The translations under genes and the position numbers were made by a program. A stretch of DNA of 64,000 nucleotides from Methylomarinum sp. Ch1-1 (lineage in GTDB: Bacteria; Pseudomonadota; Gammaproteobacteria; Methylococcales; Methylomonadaceae): contig NZ_CP157743.1 in assembly GCF_030717995.2 (NCBI RefSeq), positions 496,001-560,000 of the forward strand, read 5' to 3'. The notes beneath the pieces were generated by a model, which saw nothing but the letters and a program-made list of their open reading frames with translations, was not told the DNA's origin and made no database searches. Positions 9,948 to 19,198 of this stretch are shown piece by piece; the stretch's first letter is position 1, and the number at the start of each line of letters is the position of its first letter.

Positions 9948-10102
9948 AAAAAGGGGACCGAAAAAAGGGGACAGATTTATTTTCCATGTTCTTCAGTTTC
10001 TTTTCGCGGCCTTCCCCGCCCCCTGTTCTCGATCCTCTTTCCAATGATCTTTTCAATCTGATCGCTAAAATGATTAGTGCCGGTAAGCTGCCCTCGTTGA
10101 AC

Positions 10103-11772
10103 GTAAGTATTCACACACCCTAGCTGAAAATACAAAATAATTGACAAACCGACACAAGAACATTGTACAAATCCATTAAGAAGCCTTAGTATTTATCCCA
10201 TGCAACTCAGTAACCAGGACCTAAGCCAAATCGATGAAGACGAGCTTCTCAATTTACCGGAAGAGGAATTACGTTACCTATCGATTAAGTTACTTAACGA
10301 CCTAAAAGAAGCGCGTGAGCGCTTAAGCCAAAATTCGCGCAACAGCTCTCGTCCACCTAGCAGCGAAGCGCCTTGGGATAAAGCAGCTACAGATAATACA
10401 AACGATCAAGAACAAACGGAGATCGATAAGTCTGCTGAAACGGAAGACACCGTCACCCCCCCGTCGCCTTCTAAAAAAGATCAGCAACAGTCCGCTGATC
10501 CTAACAATGAACATCAAGAACCCCGCAAACCCGGCAAACAACCAGGCGCACAAGGCTTTGGCCGAACACAAAAGCTAGCCATTACCCACTATCAAGATCA
10601 TTACCCTGAAATATGTGCCTGCTGCCATCAAACATTAGAGCCGCGTCATGCTATCGCCTATGCCGCGTATGAAACAATCAATGTCGAATGGGGCGATGTT
10701 GAGCATCCAGGCATTCTAGTCACCCATACCAAGCACACTCTCTATGAAGTAGTGTGCGCCAATGGACATATCACGCGCAAAGAAGTCAGTCGTAGCAGTC
10801 ATGCTCAATTGCCGGGTATTAGCCGAACTGAATGGCGTTTAGTGGGGCCTGGACTGGCAGCAATGATTGTTTGTCTTGCCTACCGTATGCGCCTATCGCG
10901 TGAGCGTATTCAGGAATTTTATATGACTGGTTAGGTATTAAATTAAGTGTTGGCACCATCAATAATACCCTGCATGAAGTGGCGCAGCGGCTATGCCGCT
11001 TGAAGATGAGTTTGCACAAGAAATCATTAACAGCGAATTGCTGCATGTAGACGAAACCTCCTGGATGGAGCACACGACTTTTCTTTGGTTATGGGTGTTC
11101 AGTACGAATCGCGTCACAGCCTATTGGATTGCTACGCGTAGCGCTGAATTATTGGAAAATCTTTAGGCGACGACTTTAATGGTTGGTTAATGAGCGATGG
11201 CTACACGGTTTATCGCAAATATCTGAGTCGGTTACGTTGCTGGGCTCATCTTCTGCGTAAAGCGAAAGGGCTCAATGAAAGCTTAAACAGAGACGCCCAG
11301 CTTTTTGGTCAACAAACGCACGATTTACTGGCTGTGTTGATAGGTGCGGTACGCAAAGCGCGAATAACACCACCTGATACGCCACTTTCTGAAACTTATC
11401 GCCTGCAATTACTGCTCTATCAGCAGATGTGTATACAAATGAAAACCCATGAACATAAGAAAACAGCAGCATTAGCCACGGAAATGCTAAATGACTGGAC
11501 AGCTATTTTTCAAGTTCTGGATCAACCGCATCAGCCCTTAACGAATAATGAAGCGGAGCGAGCGTTGCGCCACTGGGTTATTTTACGCGGCATTTGCTAT
11601 GGCACGCGCTCGGAAAATGGGACGCGTGTGTTCGCTATTTTAATCAGCGTCATTGAAACCTGCCGCAAAAGAAATCAGTCACCGTGGATTTATTTGGCAC
11701 AAGTGATCGCAAGTCAGCGGTCAGGCTTGCCGGTACCGGCCTTGCCAATTGTTAGGGTGTCTGAATAATTAC
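10103..11772 (+). mobile_element. IS66-type element (ISBst12-like, transposase only), 1,670 bp
   Basis: The ends are imperfect inverted repeats: GTAAGTATTCACACACCCTA on the left, and GTAATTATTCAGACACCCTA on the right read from the minus strand. It is flanked by an exact 8-bp target duplication, CGTTGAAC, at 10095-10102 and 11773-11780; 8 bp is the IS66 family norm. Only a TnpC-like transposase is present, with no accessory tnpA/tnpB, as in the ISBst12 subgroup. The uninterrupted target survives in the neighbouring RAYT remnant near 9695. Confidence 0.9.
10200..11768 (+). pseudogene. IS66-family transposase with multiple frameshifts
   Basis: The N-terminal part (10200-10934) shows a leucine-rich coiled start, the SQNSRNSSRPPSS motif typical of IS66 transposases, an acidic linker, and a zinc-finger-like CACC...CANG region. 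Homology then moves to a second frame (DWLGIKLSVGTINNTLHEV from 10925), to a third (ELLHVDETSW, with a catalytic Asp, near 11032), and back to the first from about 11165 (DDFNGWLMSDGYTVY, WAHLLRKAKG, and NNEAERALRHWVILR with the catalytic Glu). At least three frame changes separate conserved blocks, so the enzyme is dead despite intact ends. Confidence 0.88.
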
Positions 11773-12487
11773 CGTTGAACTGCCTCATGGATGAGCGCCC
11801 ATTCCCCTTCCGGTATCGCTCCATAAACAAACTCAGTGTAACGTGAAGTTCGTTCGGCTTCAGTGTTTCCCAACGCGTTGTAACAAGGATCGATGTCTAA
11901 CCAATCAAATTCCCTGTTTCGTCCTGCATGGCGCTGAAAACTAGACCATGGATAAGCCGCCGGATCATCTGCCATCCCAGCTCGAACAGGATTTAACTCC
12001 ACATAACGGCAACAGGCCAACAAGTATGTTTCTGTTTCGATCGGACTGGAACGATACCGCCCCTCCCAAAGCGTACCCGACCTTGACTCCTGACGATTCA
12101 CAAACCGGGTCTGTCTTCCAGCCAAACGTTTCATCAGTTGCCCCAAACCAGCAACTTCTTCCCCTGGCTGCAAAATCAAGTGCACATGATTAGTCATCAA
12201 ACAGAAGCCATAGACCTTGACATCATAGAAATCCTTGAACTCCTTTAAAGTATCGAGGTAGTAAAGAAAATCGGCCTCTTCCGCAAACACAACTTGTCTA
12301 TTGTGCCCTCGTTGGACCACATGATGGGGATAGTTCGCAAGTACTATTCGTCCGAGTCTTGGCATTCTCTTTAGGGTCTATTCAGAGAGTTCCAGAGAAG
12401 AATAATACTCTATCGCTAAAGTGTCAAAAAATAAATCTGTCCCCTTTTTCCTTTTTCTCACAAATACTCAAATCGTTTTCCGTGACA

Positions 12488-12515
12488 TTGTCGTCATAAG
12501 CGTGTTAACTATAAC
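12488..12515 (+). promoter_or_regulatory. Candidate sigma-70 promoter of the hupE-like operon
   Basis: TTGTCG at 12488 and TATAAC at 12510 are spaced by 16 bp, ending 22 bp before the ATG. The -10 overlaps an imperfect inverted repeat, GTGTTAACTATAACGC, loosely like a Zur-type half-site pair; that reading is speculative. Confidence 0.4.
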
Positions 12516-12537
12516 GCATCATTTTTAGGTTCAACAC

Positions 12538-13239
12538 ATGACTTCAACCAAACAAACAGCCGGATGGCTGATGATTTTGCCGCTGCTTTTATTACTCTTT
12601 GCGCCAAGCGTCCAGGCTCACGGCGTCGATGCCAACACCGAACGCTTTTTACTGGAAAATCAAGGCATGGCCATCGGGCCGTTTCTGTATATCGGCGCCA
12701 AACACATGGTCACCGGTTACGATCATTTGCTGTTTCTGGTCGGCGTTATTTTCTTCCTATTCCGCACCCGCGATGTGTTGATCTACGCCAGTCTATTCAC
12801 ATTGGGACACAGCCTGACCTTGTTGTTCGGGGTATTGAGCGACATCAAGGTCAATCCCTACCTGATCGATGCCATTATCGGCCTTTCGATCGTTTACAAG
12901 GGTTTCGACAACTTGGGCGGTTTCCGTCGTTTGTTAGGCTTTCAACCGAACACCAAAGTCGCGGTGATGATTTTCGGCTTGTTTCACGGCTTCGGACTGG
13001 CCACCAAGCTGCAGGAATTTTCCCTGCCGCAAACCGATCTGTGGAAAAACCTGCTGGCCTTCAATATCGGCGTGGAACTGGGACAGTTTTTAGCCTTGAT
13101 GTTTATTCTGATCGCGCTCGATTTCTGGCGCCGGCATCGCAGTTATTATTCATTCTCCACCACGACCAACACCTTGTTAATGTCTAGCGGACTGATCCTG
13201 TTCGGCTACCAAATCACCGGTTACCTGATAATCTCATGA
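12538..13239 (+). CDS. HupE/UreJ-family membrane protein
   Basis: This 233-residue protein has a signal-like first helix ending at the A-H-G junction (VQAHGVDANTE) and about six further membrane segments. Family marks are GAKHMVTGYDHLLFLVGV near residue 52, TLGHSLTLL near 96 and FGLFHGFGLA near 147, with conserved histidines likely to bind metal. HupE/UreJ proteins are linked to nickel or other metal uptake; no hydrogenase or urease gene is in the window, so the metal is unknown. Its stop overlaps the start of the next gene by 4 bp, so the two are translationally coupled. Confidence 0.85.
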   Translation: MTSTKQTAGWLMILPLLLLLFAPSVQAHGVDANTERFLLENQGMAIGPFLYIGAKHMVTGYDHLLFLVGVIFFLFRTRDVLIYASLFTLGHSLTLLFGVLSDIKVNPYLIDAIIGLSIVYKGFDNLGGFRRLLGFQPNTKVAVMIFGLFHGFGLATKLQEFSLPQTDLWKNLLAFNIGVELGQFLALMFILIALDFWRRHRSYYSFSTTTNTLLMSSGLILFGYQITGYLIIS

Positions 13240-13868
13240 ACGATAGCAATCCCCCCATCCAGTCATTACGTTCTCTGTTCATCGCCAGCGGCGTCGCCAC
13301 CCTGATCGCCGGCTTCGTGCTGACCGTTTTCGTGTTGCCCGCCGAATACGGCATCGACCCCACCGGCATCGGCAAAAAAATGGGATTGACCGTATTAGCT
13401 AAACAGACAACGGCTCCGGAGCCAGTACAGGCCATGGCGATTTCATTGCAACCACAACAAACAGCCGAAATCACCTGCCCTGAACCCAGCGATTCAGAAC
13501 AGAACAGTGTAAAAACTTCGCAAAATAGCGCATCGGCAGCAGCCCCGCAATGGCAGGATACGGTCAAGATCATCGTGCCAGCAAAACAAGGTTTGGAATA
13601 TAAATTTCATCTAAAAAAAGGCGCGTCACTGGAATATTCCTGGGCGACCGATGGCGCGAAACTTTATTTCGATTTTCATGGCGAACCCAAGGGCGACAAA
13701 ACCGGTTACTTCAAAAGCTTTAAGGTAAGCACCGATCAACAATCCAGCGGCGCATTGACGGCGCCGTTCGAAGGTTCTCACGGCTGGTATTGGGAAAATA
13801 ACACCCGCTCCCCGATAACGGTTATTTTAAATACCAAAGGAACCTATCGGATTTTGGGATTGATGTGA
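13236..13868 (+). CDS. Single-span membrane-anchored periplasmic protein, partner of the HupE-like gene
   Basis: This 210-residue protein has one N-terminal transmembrane segment (about residues 15-35, SGVATLIAGFVLTVFVLP), a low-complexity linker rich in Gln/Ser/Ala (about 50-105), and a C-terminal folded domain (about 108-210) with aromatic-rich stretches such as SLEYSWATDGAKLYFDFHGE and GSHGWYWENN. It resembles proteins annotated only as transmembrane anchor protein, found beside metal-transport genes. Coupled to the HupE-like gene through an ATGA overlap, it probably acts in the same periplasmic metal-handling step; the biochemical role is unknown. Confidence 0.75.
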   Translation: MNDSNPPIQSLRSLFIASGVATLIAGFVLTVFVLPAEYGIDPTGIGKKMGLTVLAKQTTAPEPVQAMAISLQPQQTAEITCPEPSDSEQNSVKTSQNSASAAAPQWQDTVKIIVPAKQGLEYKFHLKKGASLEYSWATDGAKLYFDFHGEPKGDKTGYFKSFKVSTDQQSSGALTAPFEGSHGWYWENNTRSPITVILNTKGTYRILGLM

Positions 13869-13943
13869 TGAATGGGGCGTAATTAATCGCTTAAATGACG
13901 AAGATATGCGCGAAGCCTGCAATTCCTAATATGGATAACAAAG

Positions 13944-14024
13944 AGGGCTTGGGGTGAGTATAGCGTGGAAGTCGGCGGCAGAGATACCGACGCCAAGCCC
14001 CAAGGATGGGCTTACTCAGGTCCT
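13944..14024. repeat. Palindrome-containing repeat shared with 31465-31540
   Basis: The block GGGCTTGGGGTGAGTATAGC...GTCGGCGGCA...CAAGCCCCAAGGATGGGCTT matches about 31465-31540 in order and spacing (TGGGGTGTGTTTGGCGAGGA...CAAGCCCCCAGGGATGAG). GGCTTGGGG pairs with CCAAGCC, giving a long hairpin. It has no GTAG head, so it is a separate repeat family. No cobalamin riboswitch is recognisable in this gap although cbiZ follows. Confidence 0.6.
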
Positions 14025-14042
14025 AAACACTAAACACCACTA

Positions 14043-14726
14043 ATGGATCATTTTCTAACAAAGCAGATTTCTTATCAGCATACCCCTCGACATCTTCGCC
14101 TGAATTTCAATCGTCCCCATTTAAGTCTCAGTTCTGCGGTATTGAACGGCGGTTTAATATCAGCCAATGGCTTCGTCAATTTAAAAGTAGACCAAAGCCC
14201 AGACAGTACCGAATCACCCGCACAAACACTCGCCCGCTATTGTCAGCAACAGGCGTGGCAAGGCACAACGGTCGGCATGATGACTGCTGCATCGATGAGC
14301 TCCTTGCGCATTGCTAAAAAACGCCATCAAAACATCGATATTGTCGTAATGGTCACGTCGGGTTTATCAAATCCAAGAAGAGCCGGTGACAAGGCCGAAT
14401 ATCAGCTGATGTCGACGGCTGAATATGAGATAGGCACAATCAATATGCTCGCTCTAACGTCCGCTACATTAACCGAAGCGGCCATGGCGGAAGCTTTAAT
14501 GATGGCAACGGAAGCCAAAACAGTCGTCCTACATGCGCATGAAATTAAAAGCTCAATTTCAAACGCAATTGCCACCGGCACCGGAACAGACTCCTGTGCG
14601 ATTGTTTCTGCATATGATGGCCAGCCGGTTACATATTGCGGAAAACATGTCATGTTTGGCGAAATCCTGGCGCAATTGGTCATCGAGGCGCTTTCCGCGT
14701 CTATAGCTTGGAAAAGTGCAAGATGA
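14043..14726 (+). CDS. cbiZ: Adenosylcobinamide amidohydrolase
   Basis: This 227-residue protein has CbiZ-family motifs: GTTVGMMTAASMSSL near residue 77, VVMVTSGLSNPRRAGD near 101, GTINMLALTSATLTEAA near 135 and TGTGTDSCAI near 178. CbiZ cleaves the amide side chain of adenosylcobinamide to give adenosylcobyric acid, so that salvaged cobinamides or pseudo-B12 can be re-fitted with the right lower ligand. Bacterial cbiZ genes are thought to come from archaea and often sit with cobalamin transporters; here none is adjacent. No clear Shine-Dalgarno precedes the ATG. Confidence 0.9.
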   Translation: MDHFLTKQISYQHTPRHLRLNFNRPHLSLSSAVLNGGLISANGFVNLKVDQSPDSTESPAQTLARYCQQQAWQGTTVGMMTAASMSSLRIAKKRHQNIDIVVMVTSGLSNPRRAGDKAEYQLMSTAEYEIGTINMLALTSATLTEAAMAEALMMATEAKTVVLHAHEIKSSISNAIATGTGTDSCAIVSAYDGQPVTYCGKHVMFGEILAQLVIEALSASIAWKSAR

Positions 14727-14892
14727 CGATTAATCGACCGCTGTCGCCAACTTTAAGGCCAAGAGTGTCACCGACTTTTTTGCGATATATACCAATTTTC
14801 AGCCCAATAGCTGCCTCGACCTGTTTTTTATGAAGTAATTATTCAGCGTAGGTATAGAATGAAGTCGTCCTAGTTTGATAACTGGAGTCATC

Positions 14893-16971
14893 ATGACGCT
14901 TGACATCTACTTATCGATTTTCACGCTGCTGTTGATCGCTCTCGGCATCAATGTTCTGTCACAGAAAACACGACTTCCCTATACGGTTTTATTGGTGATC
15001 GCGGGTTCTTTACTCGTTCCGATCTCCGAATTCGAGACCCTGTCGTTCGTCACCAGTTTTCAATTGACGCCCGAATTGTTATTTTTTGTATTCCTGCCGA
15101 TCCTGATCTTCGAATCGGCTTATCACATCAATGTCCGGAACATTAAGGAAAACAAGCTGGCAATCGGCATGCTGGCGATTTTCGGCTTGTTGATATCGAC
15201 CTTTTTTATCGGCTTTGTCGGCCATTGGGTTTTTCAACTGCTGGGATTCGAAATACCGTTTCTGGTCACATTACTCTTTGGCGCCATTATTTCCGCAACC
15301 GACCCGGTCGCCGTTCTGGCCTTATTTAAGGAATGCGGCGCTCCTCATCGTTTGACGCTGATTTTCGAAGGAGAAAGTTTATTCAACGACGGCACGGCAT
15401 TTGCGATGTTTCTGGTTTTTTTGCAAATCATAGCCCACGGCTATCACGGTTATCCAACGCTTTTAGAAGGCGTCAGCGATTTCAGCATCATGATCCTGGG
15501 AGGCATTGTGTTCGGTCTGTTGATGGGCGTCCTGTTCTCCAAACTGATCGAATGGGTCAAAGGCTATGCCCATCTCGAACTGACGCTAACATTGCTAGTG
15601 GCTCATTTCACCTTCTTGCTGACGGAACTTATCTCCGAATCTTGGGTGATCGCCGGCCAGCCCATTCATCTATCCTCGATCATCGCGACCTTGTTTTCAT
15701 CGCTGGTGCTGGGCAATTACGGACGCTACAAGATGTCATCCGATGTCGAACAATATATGGAAAAATTCTGGGAGTATTTCGCCTTTCTGGCCAACTCCTT
15801 GGTGTTTATTTTAATGGGCTTGCTGTTTACCAGCCTGTTTGTTTCGATAAACATCCCGATTGTTCCGGTCTTAGCCATCGTCTGCGTGGTCGTGCTCGCC
15901 AGAGCGGTATCGATTTACTTAGCGATCGGCGTCGGCAATCTGACTCGCGTCGAAGAACACATACCGCTGAGCTGGCAACATTTATTATCCTGGGGTAGTC
16001 TGCGCGGTTCCTTGGCCGTCATCATGGCGCTACTGGTTCCGAATGACATCACGCTACCCGGTTGGCCCTATGAATTCTCGATCAAGGAATTCATCATCGC
16101 GATTACGATCGGCAGCATTTATTTTTCTTTATTGATCAAGGCACCGACCATCAAAAAAATGGTGCGCTGGTTACAAATCGATCATCTGTTGCCGCACGAA
16201 GAACTAAGTTATTACAAAAGCAAAGCGATGATTTATCACGAGATCAGCGATCGCATTGAGAACCTATTCAACCACCATCAGATCAGTAAAAAGCAGTACG
16301 AAGCCTTTAAAGCGGATTATCAGAGGCTTCATGACGAAGTGTGTAAACAATGCCGGGAAAAAACGGTCGATTCCAGTCATGTCGTGGAAAATGTATTGCG
16401 CATTTATACGCTGGGGCTGCAAAAAAGCGAACTGAAAAAAATGTTCCGCCGCGGTGAAATCACCGAAAGCGTTTATTTAAGAAATTTGGATATTCTGGAA
16501 ATTCAAACGGAAAAAGTCGAGAAGGATAAACCCAAGATCAAGTCTATCAACGCCTATTTGGTCACCTGGGTCGAAGTGATCAAAAAACTCTACCATCGGC
16601 TGCTTTCCTTGCCATTCAACCGGGAGGAAAAGCAAGAGCTTTATCTTTATTATCGAACGCAAAACAAACTGATCGGCCTGGTGCTCGATAAGCTCAACTA
16701 CTTGGAAAAATCACCGTTAAGCGAGATTTTCGACAGTAAAGAAGCGCTACAAAGCGTCATCGCTATTTACCAGGCGTTAAAAGACAAGGCAATGCAGGAA
16801 ATGAAAAAGGAACTCAGCGCCAACCAGGGACTGTTGGATGAATTAAACGAACAATCCGCAAAGGCGATTTTTCGCTCTGCTCAGGATGAGAAATTAAAAG
16901 AATTGCTGGAAAACGAAATCATCTCTGACAAATTATATTTTCTGCTGAAGAATGAGCTAGATCAATCATGA
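14893..16971 (+). CDS. CPA1-family sodium/proton antiporter with long cytosolic tail
   Basis: I place the start at the ATG at 14893 because GGAG lies five bases upstream (14884-14887); the open frame extends back to a TTG at 14875. The protein is about 692 residues. The first ~420 form some 12-13 membrane helices with NhaP/CPA1 signatures SATDPVAVLALFKECGAP and FEGESLFNDGTAFAMF, the latter holding the ND pair of the transport site. The remaining ~270 residues are hydrophilic and helical, rich in Lys/Glu, with no recognised nucleotide-binding domain. It exchanges sodium or another monovalent cation for protons at the inner membrane; the substrate cannot be read from sequence. Confidence 0.9.
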   Translation: MTLDIYLSIFTLLLIALGINVLSQKTRLPYTVLLVIAGSLLVPISEFETLSFVTSFQLTPELLFFVFLPILIFESAYHINVRNIKENKLAIGMLAIFGLLISTFFIGFVGHWVFQLLGFEIPFLVTLLFGAIISATDPVAVLALFKECGAPHRLTLIFEGESLFNDGTAFAMFLVFLQIIAHGYHGYPTLLEGVSDFSIMILGGIVFGLLMGVLFSKLIEWVKGYAHLELTLTLLVAHFTFLLTELISESWVIAGQPIHLSSIIATLFSSLVLGNYGRYKMSSDVEQYMEKFWEYFAFLANSLVFILMGLLFTSLFVSINIPIVPVLAIVCVVVLARAVSIYLAIGVGNLTRVEEHIPLSWQHLLSWGSLRGSLAVIMALLVPNDITLPGWPYEFSIKEFIIAITIGSIYFSLLIKAPTIKKMVRWLQIDHLLPHEELSYYKSKAMIYHEISDRIENLFNHHQISKKQYEAFKADYQRLHDEVCKQCREKTVDSSHVVENVLRIYTLGLQKSELKKMFRRGEITESVYLRNLDILEIQTEKVEKDKPKIKSINAYLVTWVEVIKKLYHRLLSLPFNREEKQELYLYYRTQNKLIGLVLDKLNYLEKSPLSEIFDSKEALQSVIAIYQALKDKAMQEMKKELSANQGLLDELNEQSAKAIFRSAQDEKLKELLENEIISDKLYFLLKNELDQS

Positions 16972-16981
16972 AGTCATAACG

Positions 16982-17251
16982 TCATGTTCTTAACGCGGCA
17001 ACTCTTATCAAAATATCAAAAGGGTCAGACTCGATTGTTTTTTGCGCCATACAAACTGACGCCGGGAATACCTTCCAGTAGAGTTTCGCGGTATCGCTGA
17101 CCGAAGAGCGCATTCTGATAATTTCCGCCGCATCCATATCCATCGAGTTGATGGACTTCATCACCTCGCTTTCCTTGGAAATCACCATTTTATCGAACGT
17201 CAACAAATCCTGGCTCTGACCTGCTGCGTCTTCATTTCCTTCTGCCGCCAC
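16982..17251 (-). pseudogene. Unrecognised small ORF, possibly a truncated gene
   Basis: An 89-codon frame with ordinary codon use and many Met/Ile/Ser residues (EVMKSINSMDMDAAEI), starting only at a GTG and with no homologue I recognise. Its 3' part runs through a transposon-end-like sequence (AAAAGGGTCAGACTCGATTG at 17016-17035), so the C-terminus may be foreign. It could be the remains of a gene truncated by a small element. Confidence 0.25.
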
Positions 17252-17728
17252 AGTAGAGGCTACTAGACAAAGGGAATCACCTTACATAGCTGGTAAAACC
17301 AGATCCACTTTCCTGCTGAGAGGTTTGATGTGGAACATAAATGCTTGTAAAAATCTGCTTCATTAATATTTTCTGCCTTAATTAAAGTAACTGAAGTTTC
17401 CCAGTTTTTAGGGGGGTATCCTGACTTGTAGGGGTATTTTTTAATGGATTTGCCATGTTTCACGCAAACCCTGTTAAAAATAATGTCGCTCTAGACGCTA
17501 CAACGGATTACTTCCGAATTATTAGGAAACTTCAGTTAAAGTAAGAAAGCTTTTTCCAAAACCAGATTAATAAGCACATATCATTCCAATAAATTTGTTT
17601 TTAACAACAGATACTTGCGTTAAAGCAACAGCCAGATTAAATTAAACTATAATATTTAGCCAACATAATTGTGTGATATGACGTACCAGTAAGCTGATGC
17701 CACAAAGGGCCGGACAATGTGACCTGCG
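17252..17728. other. AT-rich gap without recognisable gene
   Basis: This stretch contains a 66-codon minus-strand frame (17263-17463) that I do not recognise and that has no convincing ribosome binding site, plus AT-rich sequence to 17660. It separates the antiporter from the molybdenum-enzyme operon and looks like decayed mobile DNA. Confidence 0.4.
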
Positions 17729-17998
17729 GTGACTGAGATGGAATTTGCGATGATCGCTTACCTGTTACTCAAACGGCTAAACAACCTGAGGACGCTGCAA
17801 CTCTCGTTACAAGAACCGACCCGACTGATTGCCGCGAATCTTGGTCAACGCAGCACAAACGAAAACCGGATCAATCAAGCGCTGTCAGGCAGAATGAGAT
17901 TCAATTTGCTTAACCGAACAGTAGCGAAGCGGAAGGAAAAGGGAACAAAAGCGTCAAATGTAAGGCCTGACCCTCCAGGCATTTCAGTTTTGCCATAG
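17729..17998 (+). pseudogene. Transposase C-terminal fragment (IS4-like)
   Basis: The frame contains EFAMIAYLLLKRLNNLRTLQ, which resembles the helix after the catalytic Glu near the C-terminus of IS4-type DDE transposases; no DDE residues remain. The downstream flank GTAAGGCCTGACCCT is an inverted, imperfect match to AGGGTCAGACTCG at 17020, suggesting ends of one decayed element of about 1 kb. Confidence 0.4.
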
Positions 17999-18061
17999 AC
18001 GTTTTAAGGCAGAACCCGGATAATCGCAATATATGACAATCGTCCGCCACTGCCAAATGAT

Positions 18062-19198
18062 ATGACGACCAATAAAATCAATCACCTGATCGATGCCTAC
18101 CGGCGATTGCGGCAACAGGCCGAACCTCTCGTACTGGCCAGCATCATCGAAACCCGCGGCTCGACCTATCAAAAGGCCGGCGCCCGGATGCTGATAGCGA
18201 GGAACGGCGAAATGACCGGTCTGCTGGGCGGCGGCTGTTTCGAAAACGATTTGCTGGAACAGGCCCGGTCGGTGTTCGAGACCGGCCAGGCCAAAACGCT
18301 GTTTTACGACATGCGCGCCCCCGATGACGTGATCTGGGGCTTGGGATTAGGCTGCAACGGCGCAGTCAAAATATTGCTGCAATTGCTGAGGCCGGAACAA
18401 GATTTCAGCCCCTTGAATTTGTTTGTCGAGGCTGCCGATGGCGATGCGACCGGCGTTCTGGTGACCTTCTATGAATCGGGTCACCCCGATTACCTAGCAG
18501 GCAGCAGCGTGTTCCTGCCCGCCTCAACCATTGATCATACTAGGACATTAACGACGGATGCTTCACGGTTCCAGCCGACTGCCGAACAAGCCTTGTTGCA
18601 ACTAAAACCTCATCACGAAACACATCGAATCGATGGCCACCGGGTCCAGGCCTTTTACGCCCCGATACGGCCGCCGTCCCGATTGCTGGTAGTGGGCGCC
18701 GGCGCCGATGCCCAGCCGCTGGTGCAATACGCTGCATCGTTGGGCTGGCGGGTCAGCGTGGTCGACTACCGGCCCAACCATATCAAGCACGAACGTTTCT
18801 CCGAAGCCCAGCGTCTAATGTTACTGACGCCGCATGAACTAAACGCTAAGCTGGCATTGAATCGCTTCGACGCAATGGTGTTGATGACGCACAATTTCGA
18901 TTACGACCGGCGTTATCTGCAGCAGATCGCCGGCAGCTCTATTCCTTTCATCGGCTTGCTGGGACCTGCACTACGCCGCGACATGCTGCTAAAAAGCCTG
19001 GGGACCGAGGCCGAGAAAATCAGGGACCGGGTCTACGGCCCGGTCGGCCTGGATATAGGTGCGCAGAACCCCGAGGAGATCGCGTTGTCGATCATGTCAG
19101 GCATCCATGCCGCGCTGAATCGGTGCGACGGCGGTCAGCTCGACCGCAAAACTGTAGCCGCTGCTGACCAACAAAGCGATGACTGCTTCGTCTGCTGA
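18062..19198 (+). CDS. xdhC: XdhC/CoxI-family molybdenum cofactor maturation protein
   Basis: This 378-residue protein has an N-terminal XdhC/CoxI domain (about 15-90) with ETRGSTYQKAGARM and GLLGGGCFENDL, then WGLGLGCNGAVKI. A C-terminal Rossmann-type XdhC_C domain (about 200-345) has LLVVGAGADAQPLVQYA and DAMVLMTHNFDYD. XdhC proteins receive and sulfurate molybdenum cofactor and insert it into hydroxylases of the xanthine dehydrogenase family. It is the first gene of a four-gene operon with mocA-like, iorA-like and iorB-like genes, whose product is its obvious client; it overlaps the next gene by 20 bp. Confidence 0.93.
   Translation: MTTNKINHLIDAYRRLRQQAEPLVLASIIETRGSTYQKAGARMLIARNGEMTGLLGGGCFENDLLEQARSVFETGQAKTLFYDMRAPDDVIWGLGLGCNGAVKILLQLLRPEQDFSPLNLFVEAADGDATGVLVTFYESGHPDYLAGSSVFLPASTIDHTRTLTTDASRFQPTAEQALLQLKPHHETHRIDGHRVQAFYAPIRPPSRLLVVGAGADAQPLVQYAASLGWRVSVVDYRPNHIKHERFSEAQRLMLLTPHELNAKLALNRFDAMVLMTHNFDYDRRYLQQIAGSSIPFIGLLGPALRRDMLLKSLGTEAEKIRDRVYGPVGLDIGAQNPEEIALSIMSGIHAALNRCDGGQLDRKTVAAADQQSDDCFVC

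Larger units (their letters stand above)
9977..12365 (-). pseudogene. REP-associated-type tyrosine transposase, split by an IS66-type element
   Basis: Read from 12365 leftwards, the first 198 codons run to 11769, are interrupted by the 1,670-bp IS, and resume at 10102 for about 40 codons to a TAA at 9977-9979. Removing the IS and one target duplication restores a single frame of about 238 residues. Y1/HUH features are visible: HHVVQRGHNRQ near residue 13, the HUH motif TNHVHLIL near 58, the tyrosine in CCRYVELNPVRAG near 120, and a Lys/Arg-rich tail. Such enzymes cut single-stranded DNA and are linked to REP or IS200/IS605-like mobility. This copy is inactivated by the insertion. Confidence 0.88.
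9960..12450. mobile_element. Y1-transposase element with inverted AAAAAGGGGACAG ends
   Basis: The left end at 9961-9983 reads AAAAAAGGGGACAGATTTAT and the right end at 12426-12450 is its inverted counterpart ending CTGTCCCCTTTTT. Between them lies one RAYT-type gene, later split by the IS66-type element. Terminal sequences of this kind are shared with the truncated neighbour copy at 9555-9947. The element ends lack a GTAG head, so they differ from the REP palindromes seen elsewhere in the window. Confidence 0.65.

Noticed and set aside
13869-14042. Cobalamin riboswitch before cbiZ
   Set aside because: No B12-box-like conserved sequence is seen; the gap is mostly the palindromic repeat shared with 31465-31540.
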